Source: Ambrosia x helenae (lineage: Eukaryota; Streptophyta; Magnoliopsida; Asterales; Asteraceae). Taken from it: a DNA stretch of 64,000 nucleotides. Shown here one piece after another: positions 10,771 through 22,598 of this stretch. Position 1 is the first letter of the stretch, and every line of letters begins with the position of its first letter. The stretch spans positions 30,588,102 through 30,652,101 of the forward strand of contig CM061224.1 in the NCBI GenBank assembly GCA_030844895.1, given 5' to 3'. The notes under the pieces are model-generated. The model saw only the letters and a list, made by a program, of their open reading frames with translations. It searched no databases and was not told where the DNA came from. The translations under genes were made by a program, and so were the position numbers.

Positions 10771-11561
10771 ATTAGTATAAATACCAAACTTTGTCATTTT
10801 TCATCATTTCACAAACCCTAACCGTCCCAAAACACTCTCAAACCATCTTAATCACTAAGGAAGGAGTTTTTGCTCTTCTTTTTCATAATCTAACCTATCT
10901 ACAACATCTAAACAAGAATCCAAGGTGTGTTCTTAATCCTAAACCTTTTTAAAAGCATTTTGATTCGTTTTCATCTAACCCTAATTGTCCGGATCTGTTC
11001 TAAGGGTGTTTTTATGATTAAAAACCTTTTAAACATCTTTCTAAACCAAAACATTATCATTTGACATAGGTTTTCATGATGATAAACATATGTAAATTGT
11101 GTGTTATGTGGTGTTATATGTTGTTCAATGATTTGCTGCTGTAGCTATGATAGAAACATGATATAGGATTGTTATTGATGTTAGATTATTGTTGTTTAGG
11201 GTTGGGATTGCATAAATGGTGATATTATGGGTATTTGGGGGTTTTAACGAATCTAGACTTGATGCATGATATTTATGATCAATAGAACTAATAGGGAAAG
11301 ATCGAACACTCGACAAACTGAGCATTTTATGTTGAATACGGATCGATTTCAAAAGTTTCCAAATTGGGTAAATTATTCATGCATGATAGTGATGTTTCCA
11401 TAATTTTTACCATTTCGGGAAAGGGCTGAAACGGACGTATTATTGGGGGAAATCGGTGAGGTTTTGCAGGGATAAGTTATTCATGCTTGACTGCTGTGTT
11501 TGATGATGTTTTGAGTCGTTTTGAATGTGTTTGAAGCGTTTTTAGGAAAACTTGCACAACA

Positions 11562-11750
11562 GGGGCGAACCTGGACTCCTTCGACCGATCGAAGGTGCGA
11601 AGGAGGGAATCCAGGGTCGAACCTGGGTTTTGTTGGGCGAAAGTGGCAGAACGGTCGAAGGAGGCATCAAACGGTCGAACGAAATATAAAAAACGGGCGA
11701 AGGAGATTAAAACGGGCGAAGGAGACTTAAACTGACTGGTTCGACCGTTC
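11562..11750. repeat. Short-word cassette downstream of TATA (solo LTR)
   Basis: A second cluster of the same words: GGGCGAAC, CGGTCGAAGGAGG, CGGGCGAAGGAG, and a terminal TTCGACCG. It lies about 0.8 kb downstream of the TATA box, so it is probably within the transcribed leader or U5. Confidence 0.8.
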
Positions 11751-13563
11751 TGATGCAGAAATGAGATTTTTGATACAAACTAAGTGTTTTATGCTTGAAC
11801 CTTGTGTGTAATCTATGTATACTTGATTAGTTAGGGTAATGGGTCACCAACGGGATGTCGGGTCGGTCTAGTGTGTCGGTTAAACATTTAAACACGTTTT
11901 AAAACATACTTGGTTACGATCTGGACAATCGGGGACTAGATAACCTTATGATTATTAGTCGGAACACTTATGTGAACATTTTGATAGATCTCCGGTAGAG
12001 GGATTATCAAGGGCTTAACATCTTTACTTGTAACCGAAGAACGCTATTTAAGGTGAGTTCACGGCCCCACTTTTACTGCTTTAAATTTTGGGGGAGAAAA
12101 ACATGCGCTAAACTATTTTGGTAACATATGTCATACTATGGTTTTTAACTTTGTATTGCTATACGATCTTTGGAAGTCCCGGGGGAAACCATGAATGTGC
12201 GGGGATGCACAACGGGGGAAATGTGGATAGATCTATTGGGCGTGACCTGCCCCACTCGTCGGCTTGGAGGGCCGGGCGGGTGCATGTTGTCTCGAACAGA
12301 ACATTGGTATCATGCTGAACATACGGGCTGCTTAAACATGCTAAACATTGCTAAACGTGTCTAGTAATGGTTTCCAATCGTAGTAGTAATAAAACATACG
12401 CCTAGCTAGCGTACTTGGTAACATTGATGTAGTATGGATATGGTAACGTTTTGGTAACATATTGAACAAACCTGTGAACTCACCAGCATTATATGTTGAC
12501 ATCTTTTTGGCATGTTTTTCTCAGGTCGCTAAGGTAGCAACAAATGGAACTAGGCGCACGGGTCTGCATTGGCGTCTAGGCTTAGTTGCACGTTTTGAAA
12601 TAAAGTGTTTTGAACATTTTGGGATACTATTGTAGCTGATTAAATTCTTTTTAAATGCTTCCGCTTATAAAAATCGTTGTTTATGGTTTTACGTTTTCAT
12701 ATAGAGTTTTTTATTGTGATCGTTGACTTGGATCCTGGTTTGTCATGCGCCTCGCGGTAAAATTCCGTAAGTGGTAATTTGAGGGTGTGACATTGAACCA
12801 GTCAGACTGGTTGGCTCAGAATAAGAATTGGATGATATTTTATTTTGTTTAAAATTTATAATAACATAAAAAATATAACAAATTATGTTTAATTTAGGAA
12901 AAGCATATATACTAAAATAATTTGAAGACAGTTACGTAAAAATGACACATTAATTTAAATTTCTACAATGAAAAGAAAAGTCATTAAACGCTAATCGACA
13001 TCTACATTACTACATAAAATGATTATAAACAATACTATTAAAAAATAAAAAGTGTAGATATTTTGAGTTAAAATCAACTCAACTTATAAGTAAAACCAGA
13101 TAATAACTTTTAGGCCTTACAATTTATTTACTTAAATAAACCAAATACCTTTCAATTTTTTTTTTTTTTTTTTTGCCACAAATGACAAAATTCAATGAAC
13201 TAAAAAGTGATAAAGTTGACTTCAAAGTTCAAATGGGCTTATAGCTGATATCACAACCACTGGGCCCATACATAAAAACCCATATATACTAAAAAAAAAC
13301 CTAATTGTCTTCTTCATCATATATCGCATTTTCAGACCAGAGCTTGTTATGTTGCCGTTTGTTGTTTACTTGTCTCCGGCCAGAGAAGAAAAAATTGATA
13401 AACCTTCTTGCTTTACACAGATCTAACAAGCTTAAGGGGGGCAATTGCAAAACTTTAAGGGGGGCGGCCGTAAACTTTACACAAATATATCTCTGATATT
13501 TTACTTTTCAAGGGGGGCGGCCGCCCACCTTTGGCACACTGTGGGTCCGCCCCTGACTATAGA

Positions 13564-14310
13564 AGAATCGTCCGTCACTTTAAAACGAGGTATGTAAAGT
13601 AAGATTTAAAAGTTTTGTATAATTTGTTGACGTAATTAACATTATATTATTTATTTAACTTTTTTAATCATTTAATATTGTTTTAAATTTATTTATAGGC
13701 ATGACTAAGACAAAGATGAAAAGAAAAAAATTACCAAAAGTTGGGAGCTTCACTTGGCTCAGTTGGGTGGGAAGAATGCTGTGTCAATTCCGGTTCAATG
13801 GTGGTCAGTGCAGTATAATGTCTCAAATTGTTTTGCTGTTGCCATATGTAATGGGTGTAGGTGATTGTAAGTCCAAACGTACTCGAGCGTTAATATGCAC
13901 GCCCGAATCCACCTTGGACCAATAGGCAATTTGCATGGCAGATTCTTCCCAAATCTAGCGTTAATAATTTCACGTCAAAGCCTTTTTTTTTAAGCATAAT
14001 GCCCGGGGGGCGGTGTTCCGGCGTTATTGAGGCGTTTTGAGGGCGTTATTGGGCAATCCACGCCCATTTCACCCCACCACTACAGGTGGTCGAAGGATGG
14101 TATGGCTAGCAACTTGCTTGTATTATTTGTAATTTGGGGGTGAATAAAATTAACACTTTGCCGTTAAAAAGGGAAGAAAAAGAAAAGGAGAATCGCAAAA
14201 AATAGCAAAAGTGAAGAAGTTGCTTTAACGAAGACATAGGCGTATTGGAAAGATATCCCCGTAACCTTAAGCACTTTGAAACAACATTTCCCAACAACAC
14301 TGACCGCAAT
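13564..14310. other. Gene-free interval with exon-like and MITE-like pieces
   Basis: The segment to 13592 continues a short open frame interrupted by the hAT insertion and ends at a donor-like gag|gtatgt. An acceptor-like ttatag at about 13694-13699 precedes a lysine-rich frame (13701-13925). I recognise no family. 14000-14084 (cggtgttccggcg ... ccaccactaca) resembles the TGTAGTGGT-type MITE at 23064-23289. Confidence 0.35.
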
Positions 14311-15695
14311 TGTGACACCCGACAAACTCAGGTTAGTAACGTTGACTAAACTAGTAAGTCTACCTTAGCGAGTCATGCATATTACGTACTTAACTGGGTC
14401 AGTCGAGTCGCTACGATGATTCTGGGAATCATCGGGAGTCGTTACGATGATCCGCGTGATCATCGGGAGTCGGTCCATAACCATGTGTACAAGGATTGGT
14501 GATTCGTAGAATCGCCGGGTTTAACGCACACACGCAAGTCTCGAGTCCCGAGAATTGGTGAACGGATGTAAATGTGTTAGTTATCGTGCATTATGTGTTT
14601 GTAATCATTATGTGACTTGTCGGTATGTGAATACGTGTTTATATGTGTTAAAATAGTGTTTAACGCGCCAAAAACTCATCCTGGAACCATACAGGCGATT
14701 AGGAACCAGGAAGGCTCCTAATCGCCACTTATATAGGCGAATAGGATGGTTACTGGCGATTAGGGCTTCTAATCGCCAGTATATAGGCGATTAGAAGCTC
14801 TACTCGCCTGAACTGATTCCCTACTCGCCTGATCTGATGAGCACGAGTCAAAACACCTATAAATACAACCCTTGACTCCCCAAACACCATTTGTGCAACC
14901 CTAACTGATCCTAAGCCTCCCACACACCTTGAAACACCTCTGGAACTTGTTTTGCTTCAAAACTCACCATTTCCAAGCTTACACACCTTTCTTTGATAAA
15001 ATCCAAGGTGTGTTCTTCATCCCAAACCTTTGTAATGTTATTGTTTTGGTTCCCCAAAAGTCCAGACCTTGTTTTGCTAAGAATGTGTCTTTAAAAACCT
15101 TGGAAATGAGTTTTAAAACAAGTCTACACCATAATACTTGCTATATGTGAAGTATTGATGCATATTATGATTTTTGGTGATTATAACATGAATGTTTCCA
15201 TGAATTTGATGTATTTCTGATGTGTAGGAGTTGTTAGGATGATTATCTATGAGTTTAAGCTATTATTATAGTGTTTAGATGAAAGTATGCATTTTAATCC
15301 ATTTGGGTGATTCTTGAAGAATTAGGATGTTATGATATGATTCATTGCTTGTTTATGGTTAAGAATCATACTAGAATGATGTTATAACATAGGGATGATG
15401 ATTTGCAAGTTGTAGGAGGTGTAATATGATCTTTACCATTTAAGGAAAGATTTCATAGTTAATGAAACCTAGTACCTTGCCATTTTAGGAAATAATCACA
15501 CCGAGACCGTTAGAGCAGAGATAAATTGGGGGGTTTTTGCTTGGAATGGGTTGGTAAATGGTTTAGGTTGGATGTTGGGTGTTTTTACATGTTTCGGATC
15601 TGATTTGGAGGGTTTAACGCGCGAAAACGCGCAACAACACTGCTACTGGCGAATAGAACTCTAATCGCCTGATGTATCAGGCGATTACAGTCTAA
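14311..15695 (+). mobile_element. Truncated type-A gypsy LTR
   Basis: It begins TGTGACACCCGACAAACTCA and aligns with the type-A LTRs of the minus-strand element at 27384-38469, but stops after about 1.39 kb of their 2.83 kb. At 15696 it joins directly to the middle of gag, so the rest of the LTR, the primer-binding site and 5' gag are missing. TATAAAT lies at 14858-14864. The GGCGATTAGG/CCTAATCGCC words cluster at 14694-14830, just upstream of it. Confidence 0.8.
14694..14830. repeat. Short-word cassette upstream of TATA (type-A LTR)
   Basis: GGCGATTAGG and related words alternate with their complements (CCTAATCGCC, TACTCGCC) up to about 28 bases before the TATA box. This has the same position as the GGTCGAA cassette of type-B LTRs but uses different words. 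Confidence 0.75.
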
Positions 15696-18600
15696 TACAT
15701 TGGGAAGCATCCCAAGTGTAACAAGTGTGGCTTTCACCATTCTGGGAATTGTGATCGGGCTCGTTGTCATCGGTGCCATCAGTTGGGGCACCATGCTAAG
15801 GATTGCAAGGTGGCGATCACCCCAACTCAGACTCCTGCGGCTACTCCTGCTCCTGTTGCTCAGGGGACTCAGGGGAGGCAGGGGTGTTACAACTGTGGTG
15901 ACACGGGACACTTCAAGCGTGATTGTCCCAAGCTGAAGCAGGGCGATAATGGGAGGGGCGGAAACGGTAACGGTAACGGGAATGGCGGCGGAGGCAGGAC
16001 TGCGCGTGCTTTCGTCATTGGGTCTGCGGAGGCTAGGCAGGATCCAGACACAGTTACCGGTACGTTCCCTCTCAACAATCGCTATGTTTCTGTTTTATTT
16101 GATTCTGGTGCCGATAAGAGCTTCGTATCTGTGGATGTTAGTCAGTTGCTAGATATAGTACCCACACCTTTAGAGGCTAAGTACTTGATAGAATTGGCTA
16201 ATGGTAAGAACATCGAGGCGACTCATATCCTTAGGGAGTGTCGCTTGGAACTGTCGGGTCTGTCGTTCCCCATTGACCTTATGCCTGTACCTTTGGGTAG
16301 TTTCGATGTCGTTGTGGGCATGGATTGGTTATCGTTGTATCGTGCAGAGATTGTTTGCTTTGACAAGGTTATTCGGATCCCTCTCCCCGATGGAGAGATT
16401 CTTTCGGTTCATGGCGAGAAAAGCGGTGCTCCGCTGAGTATCATTTCCAGCATGAAAGCCCGTAAGTATCTTCGAAAGGGCTGTTCGGCCATTCTGGCAC
16501 TTGTTAACGTTTCTACTGACGATGAGAAGAAGATCGAGGATATCCCGGTGGTTCGTGACTTTTCTGATGTGTTTCCTGACGATTTGCCTGGTCTTCCTCC
16601 CCATCGTCAGGTTGAGTTTAGTATTGATCTTGCTCCGGGCGCAGCTCCTATTGCCCGAGCCCCGTATCGTCTTGCACCTCCCGAGATGCAAGAGTTATCC
16701 AGCCAGTTGCAGGAACTCTTGGAAAATGGTTTCATTCGACCGAGCTCGTCCCCGTGGGGAGCTCCTATTTTGTTTGTGAAGAAGAAGGATGGGAGCCTTC
16801 GTATGTGTATTGATTACCGTGAGCTGAACAAAGTGACCATCAAGAATCGTTATCCTCTTCCTCGCATTGATGATCTCTTTGACCAGCTTCAGGGCTCCAG
16901 CTACTACTCGAAGATTGATTTGCGGTCCGGTTATCACCAGTTGCGCGTCAGGGAAGCTGACATCCAGAAGACTGCATTTCGCACTCGTTATGGCCATTTT
17001 GAGTTCTTAGTCATGCCTTTCGGTCTCACTAACGCACCGGCGGGGTTCATGGATTTGATGAACCGCGTTTGTAAGCCGTACCTTGATAAGTTCGTCATCG
17101 TGTTCATTGACGACATTCTGATTTATTCCAAGAACAAGGCGGATCATGACGAACATCTGCGGTTGGTCTTGGAACTTTTGAGACGGGAGCAGTTGTATGC
17201 TAAGTTCTCAAAGTGCGATTTTTGGTTACGTGAAGTTCAATTCCTAGGGCATGTGGTGAATGAACTGGGAATTCATGTCGATCCGGCTAAGATCGAAGCT
17301 ATTAAAGACTGGGAAGCACCAAAGACGCCATCTAAGGTGCGGCAATTCCTGGGTCTTGCAGGTTACTATCGGCGTTTTATCGAGGGATTTTCGAAGATCG
17401 CTCAACCCCTCACTGCTCTCACCTAGAAGGACCGAAAGTTCGACTGGGACGAACCACAGGAATCAGCATTTCAGATGCTGAAGCTTAAACTTTGTTCTGC
17501 TCCTATCTTATCCTTACCCGAGGGTACGGACGATTTCGTTGTGTACTGTGATGCTTCGATTCGGGGTCTCGGTTGCGTGTTGATGCAACGCGGGAAGGTT
17601 ATCGCTTACGCTTCTCGTCAACTCAAGGTTCACGAGAAGAACTATACTACTCACGACTTGGAGCTGGGTGCAGTAGTCTTTGCGTTGAAAATCTGGAGAC
17701 ATTACTTGTACGGTACCAAGTGTGAAGTTTACACCGATCACAAGAGTCTCCAGCATATTTTCGACCAGAAGGTGTTAAACATGCGGCAGCGTCGTTGGGT
17801 TGAACTCTTGAACGATTACGACTGTGCGATTAAGTACCATCCTGGCAAGGCAAACGTCGTGGCGGATGCCTTGAGCAGGAAAGAGTCGGCGAAGCCTCGG
17901 CATGTCCGAGCCTTGCAGCTTACCATTCATTCCTCCTTACCTGACCGGATCCGTTCGGCTCAGGTGGATGCCTTGAAGGAGGAAAACCTTAAGGCCGAAA
18001 CGATGCACAGTGCGGACAAACACCTTGAGCTTAGGTCTGATGGCCTACATTACTTCGCTGGGCGTGTTTGGGTTCCTTTACTCGGGGGATTACGGGAGCT
18101 TGTCTTGGACGAGGCTCACAAATCCCGGTATTCTATCCATCCAGGCTCCGATAAGATGTATCAGGATCTGAAGATACTTTATTGGTGGCCGAACATGAAG
18201 GCTGATATAGCCTCCTATGTGAGCAAATGCTTGACCTGTGCTAAGGTCAAGGTGGAGTATCAGAAGCCGTCTGGTCTCCTACAGCAACCTGAGATTCCAG
18301 AATGGAAGTGGGAGCGGATCACGATGGATTTCGTCACCAAGTTACCGAGATCACCAAGTGGTTGTGACATGATTTGGGTGATCGTCGACCGGTTGACGAA
18401 ATCGTCACATTTCATACCTATTAAGGAAACGGATGGACTCGAGCGGTTGACTCGACTCTACCTTAAGGAGGTGGTCTCTCGGCACGGGGTGCCTGTTTCT
18501 ATCATTTCTGATCGTGATTCCCGCTTTGCTTCGCGTTTCTGGAGGGCTCTTCATAAGGCCTTGGGTACTCAGCTGGATATGAGTACGGCTTATCATCCGC

Positions 18601-19406
18601 AAACTGACGGCCAGAGTGAGCGGACGATACAAACACTGGAGGACATGCTGCGGGCATGTGTCATCGATTTTGGCAAAAGTTGGGAGATCCACCTGCCGTT
18701 AGTGGAGTTCTCCTACAACAACAGCTACCACTCCAGTATCGGGGCAGCTCCGTTCGAAGCTCTGTATGGACGGAAATGCCGGTCTCCCTTGTGTTGGGCT
18801 GAGGTGGGCGAGAGTCAGCTCACTGGCCCGGAACTGGTGTACGAAACTTCGGAGAAAATCGTACAGATCCGTAACCGTTTGGCAGCTGCGCGAGATCGTC
18901 AGAAGAGCTATGCCGATCGCCGTCGCAAACCGCTAGAGTTCCAGGTTGGGGACAAGGTGCTTCTGAAAGTTTCACCATGGAAGGGCGTCATACGCTTTGG
19001 AAAGCGTGGCAAGCTTAACCCTCGTTACGTCGGACCGTTCGCAATCCTGGAACGGATTGGGCCGGTGGCGTACAGACTTGATTTACCGACGGAGCTCGGT
19101 AATGTTCATAACGTCTTCCATGTGTCTAACTTAAGGAAGTGTTTGGCTGATGAATCTCTTGTTGTGCCACTGGAAGAGATCAAGGTTGACGATCGTCTTC
19201 TCATTGTGGAGGAACCCGTAGAGATTCTGGATTACAAGATTCGTAGCCTTCGGCGGAGTAAAATCCGCATCGTTAAAGTTCGTTGGAACTCGGATCGTGG
19301 ACCGGAGTTCACGTGGGAACGAGAAGACCAGATGAAGGCTAAGTACCCTCATCTCTTTCCGAAGAGCGCGTTCGAGTCCAGGCATGTTACTGCTGAAGCA
19401 GAGTGA
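15696..19406 (+). pseudogene. Ty3/gypsy (Tekay-like) gag-pol, 5'-truncated, one nonsense codon
   Basis: This is one continuous frame of about 1,236 codons broken only by TAG at 17424-17426; the downstream part (from 17427) is in the same frame. Domains in order: a CCHC-like motif (CNKCGFHHSGNCD) and a classic knuckle CYNCGDTGHFKRDC; protease with DSGADKSF; reverse transcriptase with the FIDD catalytic box (VIVFIDDILIYS, near 17098); RNase H (YCDASIRGLGCVLMQ); integrase with a zinc-binding region and the D-D-E residues in MDFVTKLP, SDRDSRF and DGQSERT; and a C-terminal chromodomain-like segment (VRWNSDRGPEFTWER). The domain order and chromodomain place it in the Tekay-type chromoviruses. The 5' part of gag is deleted. 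It ends at TGA 19404-19406. Confidence 0.93.
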
Positions 19407-19546
19407 ATCTCGGGGCGAGATTCCCTTTCAACGTGGGGATGATGTGACAACCGGTAACCTTTCTTTTCGTTTTCTTCCTTTTCGTCTTTTTCACTTTTGG
19501 GCTTCGTGCAATTTTCGGGACGAAAATTCTTTCAACGTGGGGATGA
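19405..19546 (+). promoter_or_regulatory. Duplicated hairpin plus polypurine-tract module
   Basis: Two modules occur in tandem. Module 1: GAATCTCG-GGG-CGAGATTC (19405-19423), then CTTTCAACGTGGGGATGATG followed by an LTR-like start TGTGACAACC. Module 2: AATTTTCG-GGA-CGAAAATT (19510-19528), then TTTCAACGTGGGGATGA directly before the real LTR start at 19547. In gypsy elements the polypurine tract primes plus-strand DNA synthesis. The first module looks like a duplicated tract with a vestigial LTR start. Confidence 0.7.
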
Positions 19547-19972
19547 TGTGACACCCGTCCTGTTCGGCTTAAACATAATAGTAACATCTAAGTCTACCTT
19601 AGCGAGAAACGTTTATAAACAAACTTAACTGGGTCAGTTGAGTCGGGTCAAATTAGGATTGTCCAGGGTCAATGATCTGGAGGATCATTGGGAGTCGTTT
19701 TGGGAATACATTAGTACTGGGTTCCGTCGTTGGTGACATTACATGAACTAATTAAGTATATGTGTAGATTATGGGTCGCGTGGTGAATTGTATGCTTATA
19801 CTTGCTTAAATGATGTACAAATGATTATACGTGCCTAAACATGCTAAGTATAGACTATGGATGCATGCTTATGTGTTAAGATGTGTTAGAATGCGTTAAA
19901 CACGACAAACTGGAAAAAGGTTAACATGTGTTAAAAGTGCTGTTAACATGTGTTAAAAAGTGCTGATGACCT

Positions 19973-20130
19973 GAATGTGGAAATAATGGGCGAATGTGGA
20001 AATGGGACTTGAGAAATTGGCGAATGTGGAAACAAAGTGGGCGAATGTGGAAAGATTCCACATTCGACCATTAAAAAGGGGCGAATGTGGAAAAGTTCCA
20101 CATTCGACCACATAAACTGGGCGAACCTGG
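19973..20130. repeat. Short-word cassette upstream of TATA (type-B 3' LTR)
   Basis: GGGCGAATGTGGAAA and its complement TTCCACATTCGACC alternate five or more times, ending just before TATAAAT. The words differ from those in the solo LTR (GGTCGAAGGAG), although the LTRs are otherwise closely related. Confidence 0.8.
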
Positions 20131-20900
20131 ACTGGGTATAAATACCATCCTTAGCCATTTTCACCATTTCACAAACCCTAAACGCCTCCAAACACTCTCT
20201 ATCAGCTATTATCATTGGGGAAGGAGTTTTTGAGCTTGTTTTTCATAACCTAACTCTCTAAATCATTACAAGTGAAGATCTAAGGTGTGTTCTTCATTAC
20301 AAATCCTTTTTAAACAATTTTGACTTGTTTTAATCTAAACCCCAAGGGTCCAGATCTGATATCAACCTATTTTATGAATAAAAACCTTTCCTAACCAAAA
20401 CCTATTCATAAACAATGAGTTTTTATGCAAATAAACATGTGTTAGTATGATATTATGCATTGTTTGATGATTACTTGTTGTATAGATGATATGACAACAA
20501 CCTAGGGCTGTTATTAATGATGGGTTATGATTGAAACATGTTACCTTTGATTGTTGATGGTGTTTTGGCGATTAAAGGGGTTTTTAGTTAGATTTAGGGT
20601 TTGTTTTTGGATGATTATGATAAGGTTATGATAGGGGTTTCTTGTTCATGATGATTCGAGTATGATGGACGGATTATTGATCGATTTCAGAAAGTTTCCT
20701 AATTGGGTAATATTTTCATGCATGGTGATGTGACATCTCCATAATTTACTATTTTAGGAAACTTGTAAAACGGATAGAATTTGGGGTAAAATTGGTAGGG
20801 TTTCGTAGGAATATATTAATGATGCTTGACTGCTGTAACTCGTGATGTTTCGTGATGTTTTCAGATGTTTTTCGTCGCGTTTTTGGAAAAATCTGACATC

Positions 20901-21095
20901 AGGGGCGAACCTGGAATACCTTCGACCAGTCGAACGGTCGAAGGTGGGTTCCAGGGGGCGAACCTGGAAACTAAAAGGGGCGAATGAACTAAAAGGGGCG
21001 AAGGTGGGAAGAAAAGGGGCGAAGGTGGAGGTTCAAAGCCACATTCGACCAGTTAAGGCCACCTTCGACCTCCCAGGACTACGTTCGACCCTACG
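20901..21095. repeat. Short-word cassette downstream of TATA (type-B 3' LTR)
   Basis: GGGGCGAACCTGG, GGGGCGAAGGTGG, CGGTCGAAGGTGG and complementary CACCTTCGACC and CATTCGACC words, about 0.76 kb downstream of the TATA box. Confidence 0.8.
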
Positions 21096-22133
21096 TTAAC
21101 AAAAATGAGATTTTTAATACAAACTAAGTGTTTTATGCTTGAACCTTGCGTGTAATCTATGTGTATTGGATTAGTTAGGGTAATGGGTCACCAACGGGAT
21201 GTCGGGTCGGTCTAGTGTGTCGGTTAAACATTTAAACACGTTTTAAAAACATAGTTGGTTATGATCTGGACAATTGGGGACTAGATAACCTTATGGTTAT
21301 TAGTCGGAACACTTATGTGAACATTTTGATAGATCTCCGGTAGAGGGATCATCAAGGGCTAAACATCTTTTACTTATATTTGAAGAACGCTATCTAAGGT
21401 GAGTTCACGGCCCCACTTTTACTGCTTTAACTTTTGGGGGAGAAAACATGCGCTAAACAGTTTTGGTAACATATGTCATACTATGGTTTTAACTTTATAT
21501 TGCTATACGATCTTTTGGAAAGTCCCGGGGGAAACCATGAATGTGCGGGTTTGCACAACGGGGGAAATGTGGATAGATCTATTGGGCGTGACCTGCCCCA
21601 CTCGTCGGCTTGGAGGGCCGGGCGGGTGCATATTGTCTCGAACAGGAACATTATCGTGCTGAACATTACGGGCTGCTAAACATGCTAAACATTGCTAAAC
21701 GTGTCCAGTAATGGTTTCCAATCGTAGTAGTAATAAAACATACGCCTAGCTAGCGTACTTGGTAGCATTGATATAGTATGGACATGGTAACATTTGGATA
21801 ACATTTTTGAACAAACCTGTGAACTCACCAGCATTATATGTTGACGTCTTTTGGCATGTTTTTCTCAGGTCGCTAAGGTAGCAACAACTGGATCTAGGCG
21901 CACGAGTCGGCACGGGCGTCTAGGGTTTAGAGCATGGTCTTCATTAAACATTTGAACTATGTCTTTTGGGTTGTAAACATTTAAAGCTTCCGCTACAGTT
22001 TATGCTTTTATAATTATATCTTTTGGGTTTTGTGTTATGCATATAGTGTTGTTTATTGTGACCGTTGACTTGAATCCTGGTTTGTCATGCGCCTCGCGGT
22101 AAAACCCCGCAAGTGGAATTTGAGGGTGTGACA

Positions 22134-22350
22134 CAGGATCATCGGCCTTGATGGCTTCCCCCGGAACCGTACTTCCTTCACACGAGTTGCCTCGCTGAAG
22201 TAACAACCGGATAGTTAAAACCGGGGTGAGGCTCATGATCGAACACTCCTCGGTGTCACTATCATTATGCACTAAATGGCTCACTATTTTGATGCAGGTG
22301 GGGATTGAACTTGAGTCTCTTGAGAAGAACCCAAGTATTTCCGCCACTTA
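22134..22350 (-). repeat. Possible tRNA-derived SINE fragment
   Basis: On the minus strand, GTGGCGGAAATACTTGG and AAGTTCAATCCCC (22308-22347) resemble the A and B boxes of a tRNA-related SINE head. The rest has no recognised identity, and a short open frame here is probably chance. It ends where the gypsy LTR begins. Confidence 0.25.
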
Positions 22351-22598
22351 ATCTATAGATCATTGACAAATACTGTAATTAACTAACTCAAGAACTCATA
22401 AAGATAGACGTCAAGTATATTATCTTAAACTTTCATTGATTTACTTCTAGAGTAATGTAGTTTTATATATATGTATATGCCAATAGATATGGGACTCTAG
22501 TTGATTGTCACTATATTACAAACGGTGTGAATTTCATAGGCTTAACTCACATGGGATTTTTTATACTAACTACTTGATAGTATAGTATATCGACTATT

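Larger units (their letters stand above)
10205..12792 (+). mobile_element. Solo LTR of a Tekay-type gypsy element (type B)
   Basis: It begins TGTGACACCC and ends GGGTGTGACA, and is flanked by the 5-bp TSD TTGAA (10200-10204 and 12793-12797). Length is 2,588 bp, almost equal to the type-B 3' LTR at 19547-22133. An intact TSD around a single LTR indicates LTR-LTR recombination that removed the internal region. A TATAAAT box lies at 10776-10782. A block shared with type-A LTRs (ATGAATGTGCGGGGATGCAC onward) lies near 12176-12290. No gene is encoded. Confidence 0.92.
9914..13555. mobile_element. hAT element carrying a nested gypsy solo LTR
   Basis: A perfect 8-bp TSD, ACTATAGA (9906-9913 and 13556-13563), flanks terminal inverted repeats: CAGTGGCGGACCCAG at the left and CAGGGGCGGACCCA on the minus strand at the right. 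Near the right end a GC-rich word (AAGGGGGGCGGCCG or close variants) occurs three times (around 13433, 13457 and 13511), as expected for subterminal transposase-binding repeats. Without the 2,588-bp solo LTR the element is about 1.05 kb and lacks transposase. A poly-T run lies near 13159-13177. Confidence 0.85.
19547..22133 (+). mobile_element. 3' LTR of the gypsy element (type B)
   Basis: 2,587 bp, from TGTGACACCC to GGGTGTGACA, closely related to the solo LTR at 10205. TATAAAT lies at 20137-20143, with short-word cassettes before (19973-20130) and after it (20901-21095). Its outer flank (CAGGA) does not match the 5 bases before the type-A LTR at 14311 (GCAAT), so the two LTRs are not the paired ends of one insertion. 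Confidence 0.9.

Noticed and set aside
10597..11750. Short-word clusters as a CRISPR or bacterial operator array
   Set aside because: Words occur in both orientations with irregular spacing inside LTRs; the setting is a plant retrotransposon.
12170..12364. Small ORF MNVRGCTTGEMWIDLLG as a gene
   Set aside because: It recurs in all LTRs with identity at silent positions as well, so nucleotide constraint is a simpler reading; kept only as a finding.
15700..15936. Overlapping frames at the start of the gypsy gag-pol
   Set aside because: The +15783 frame carries zinc-knuckle and protease motifs; the others are shadows.
22000..22347. 115-codon minus-strand frame downstream of the gypsy LTR
   Set aside because: It spans the LTR edge and a SINE-like fragment, and no domain was recognised.
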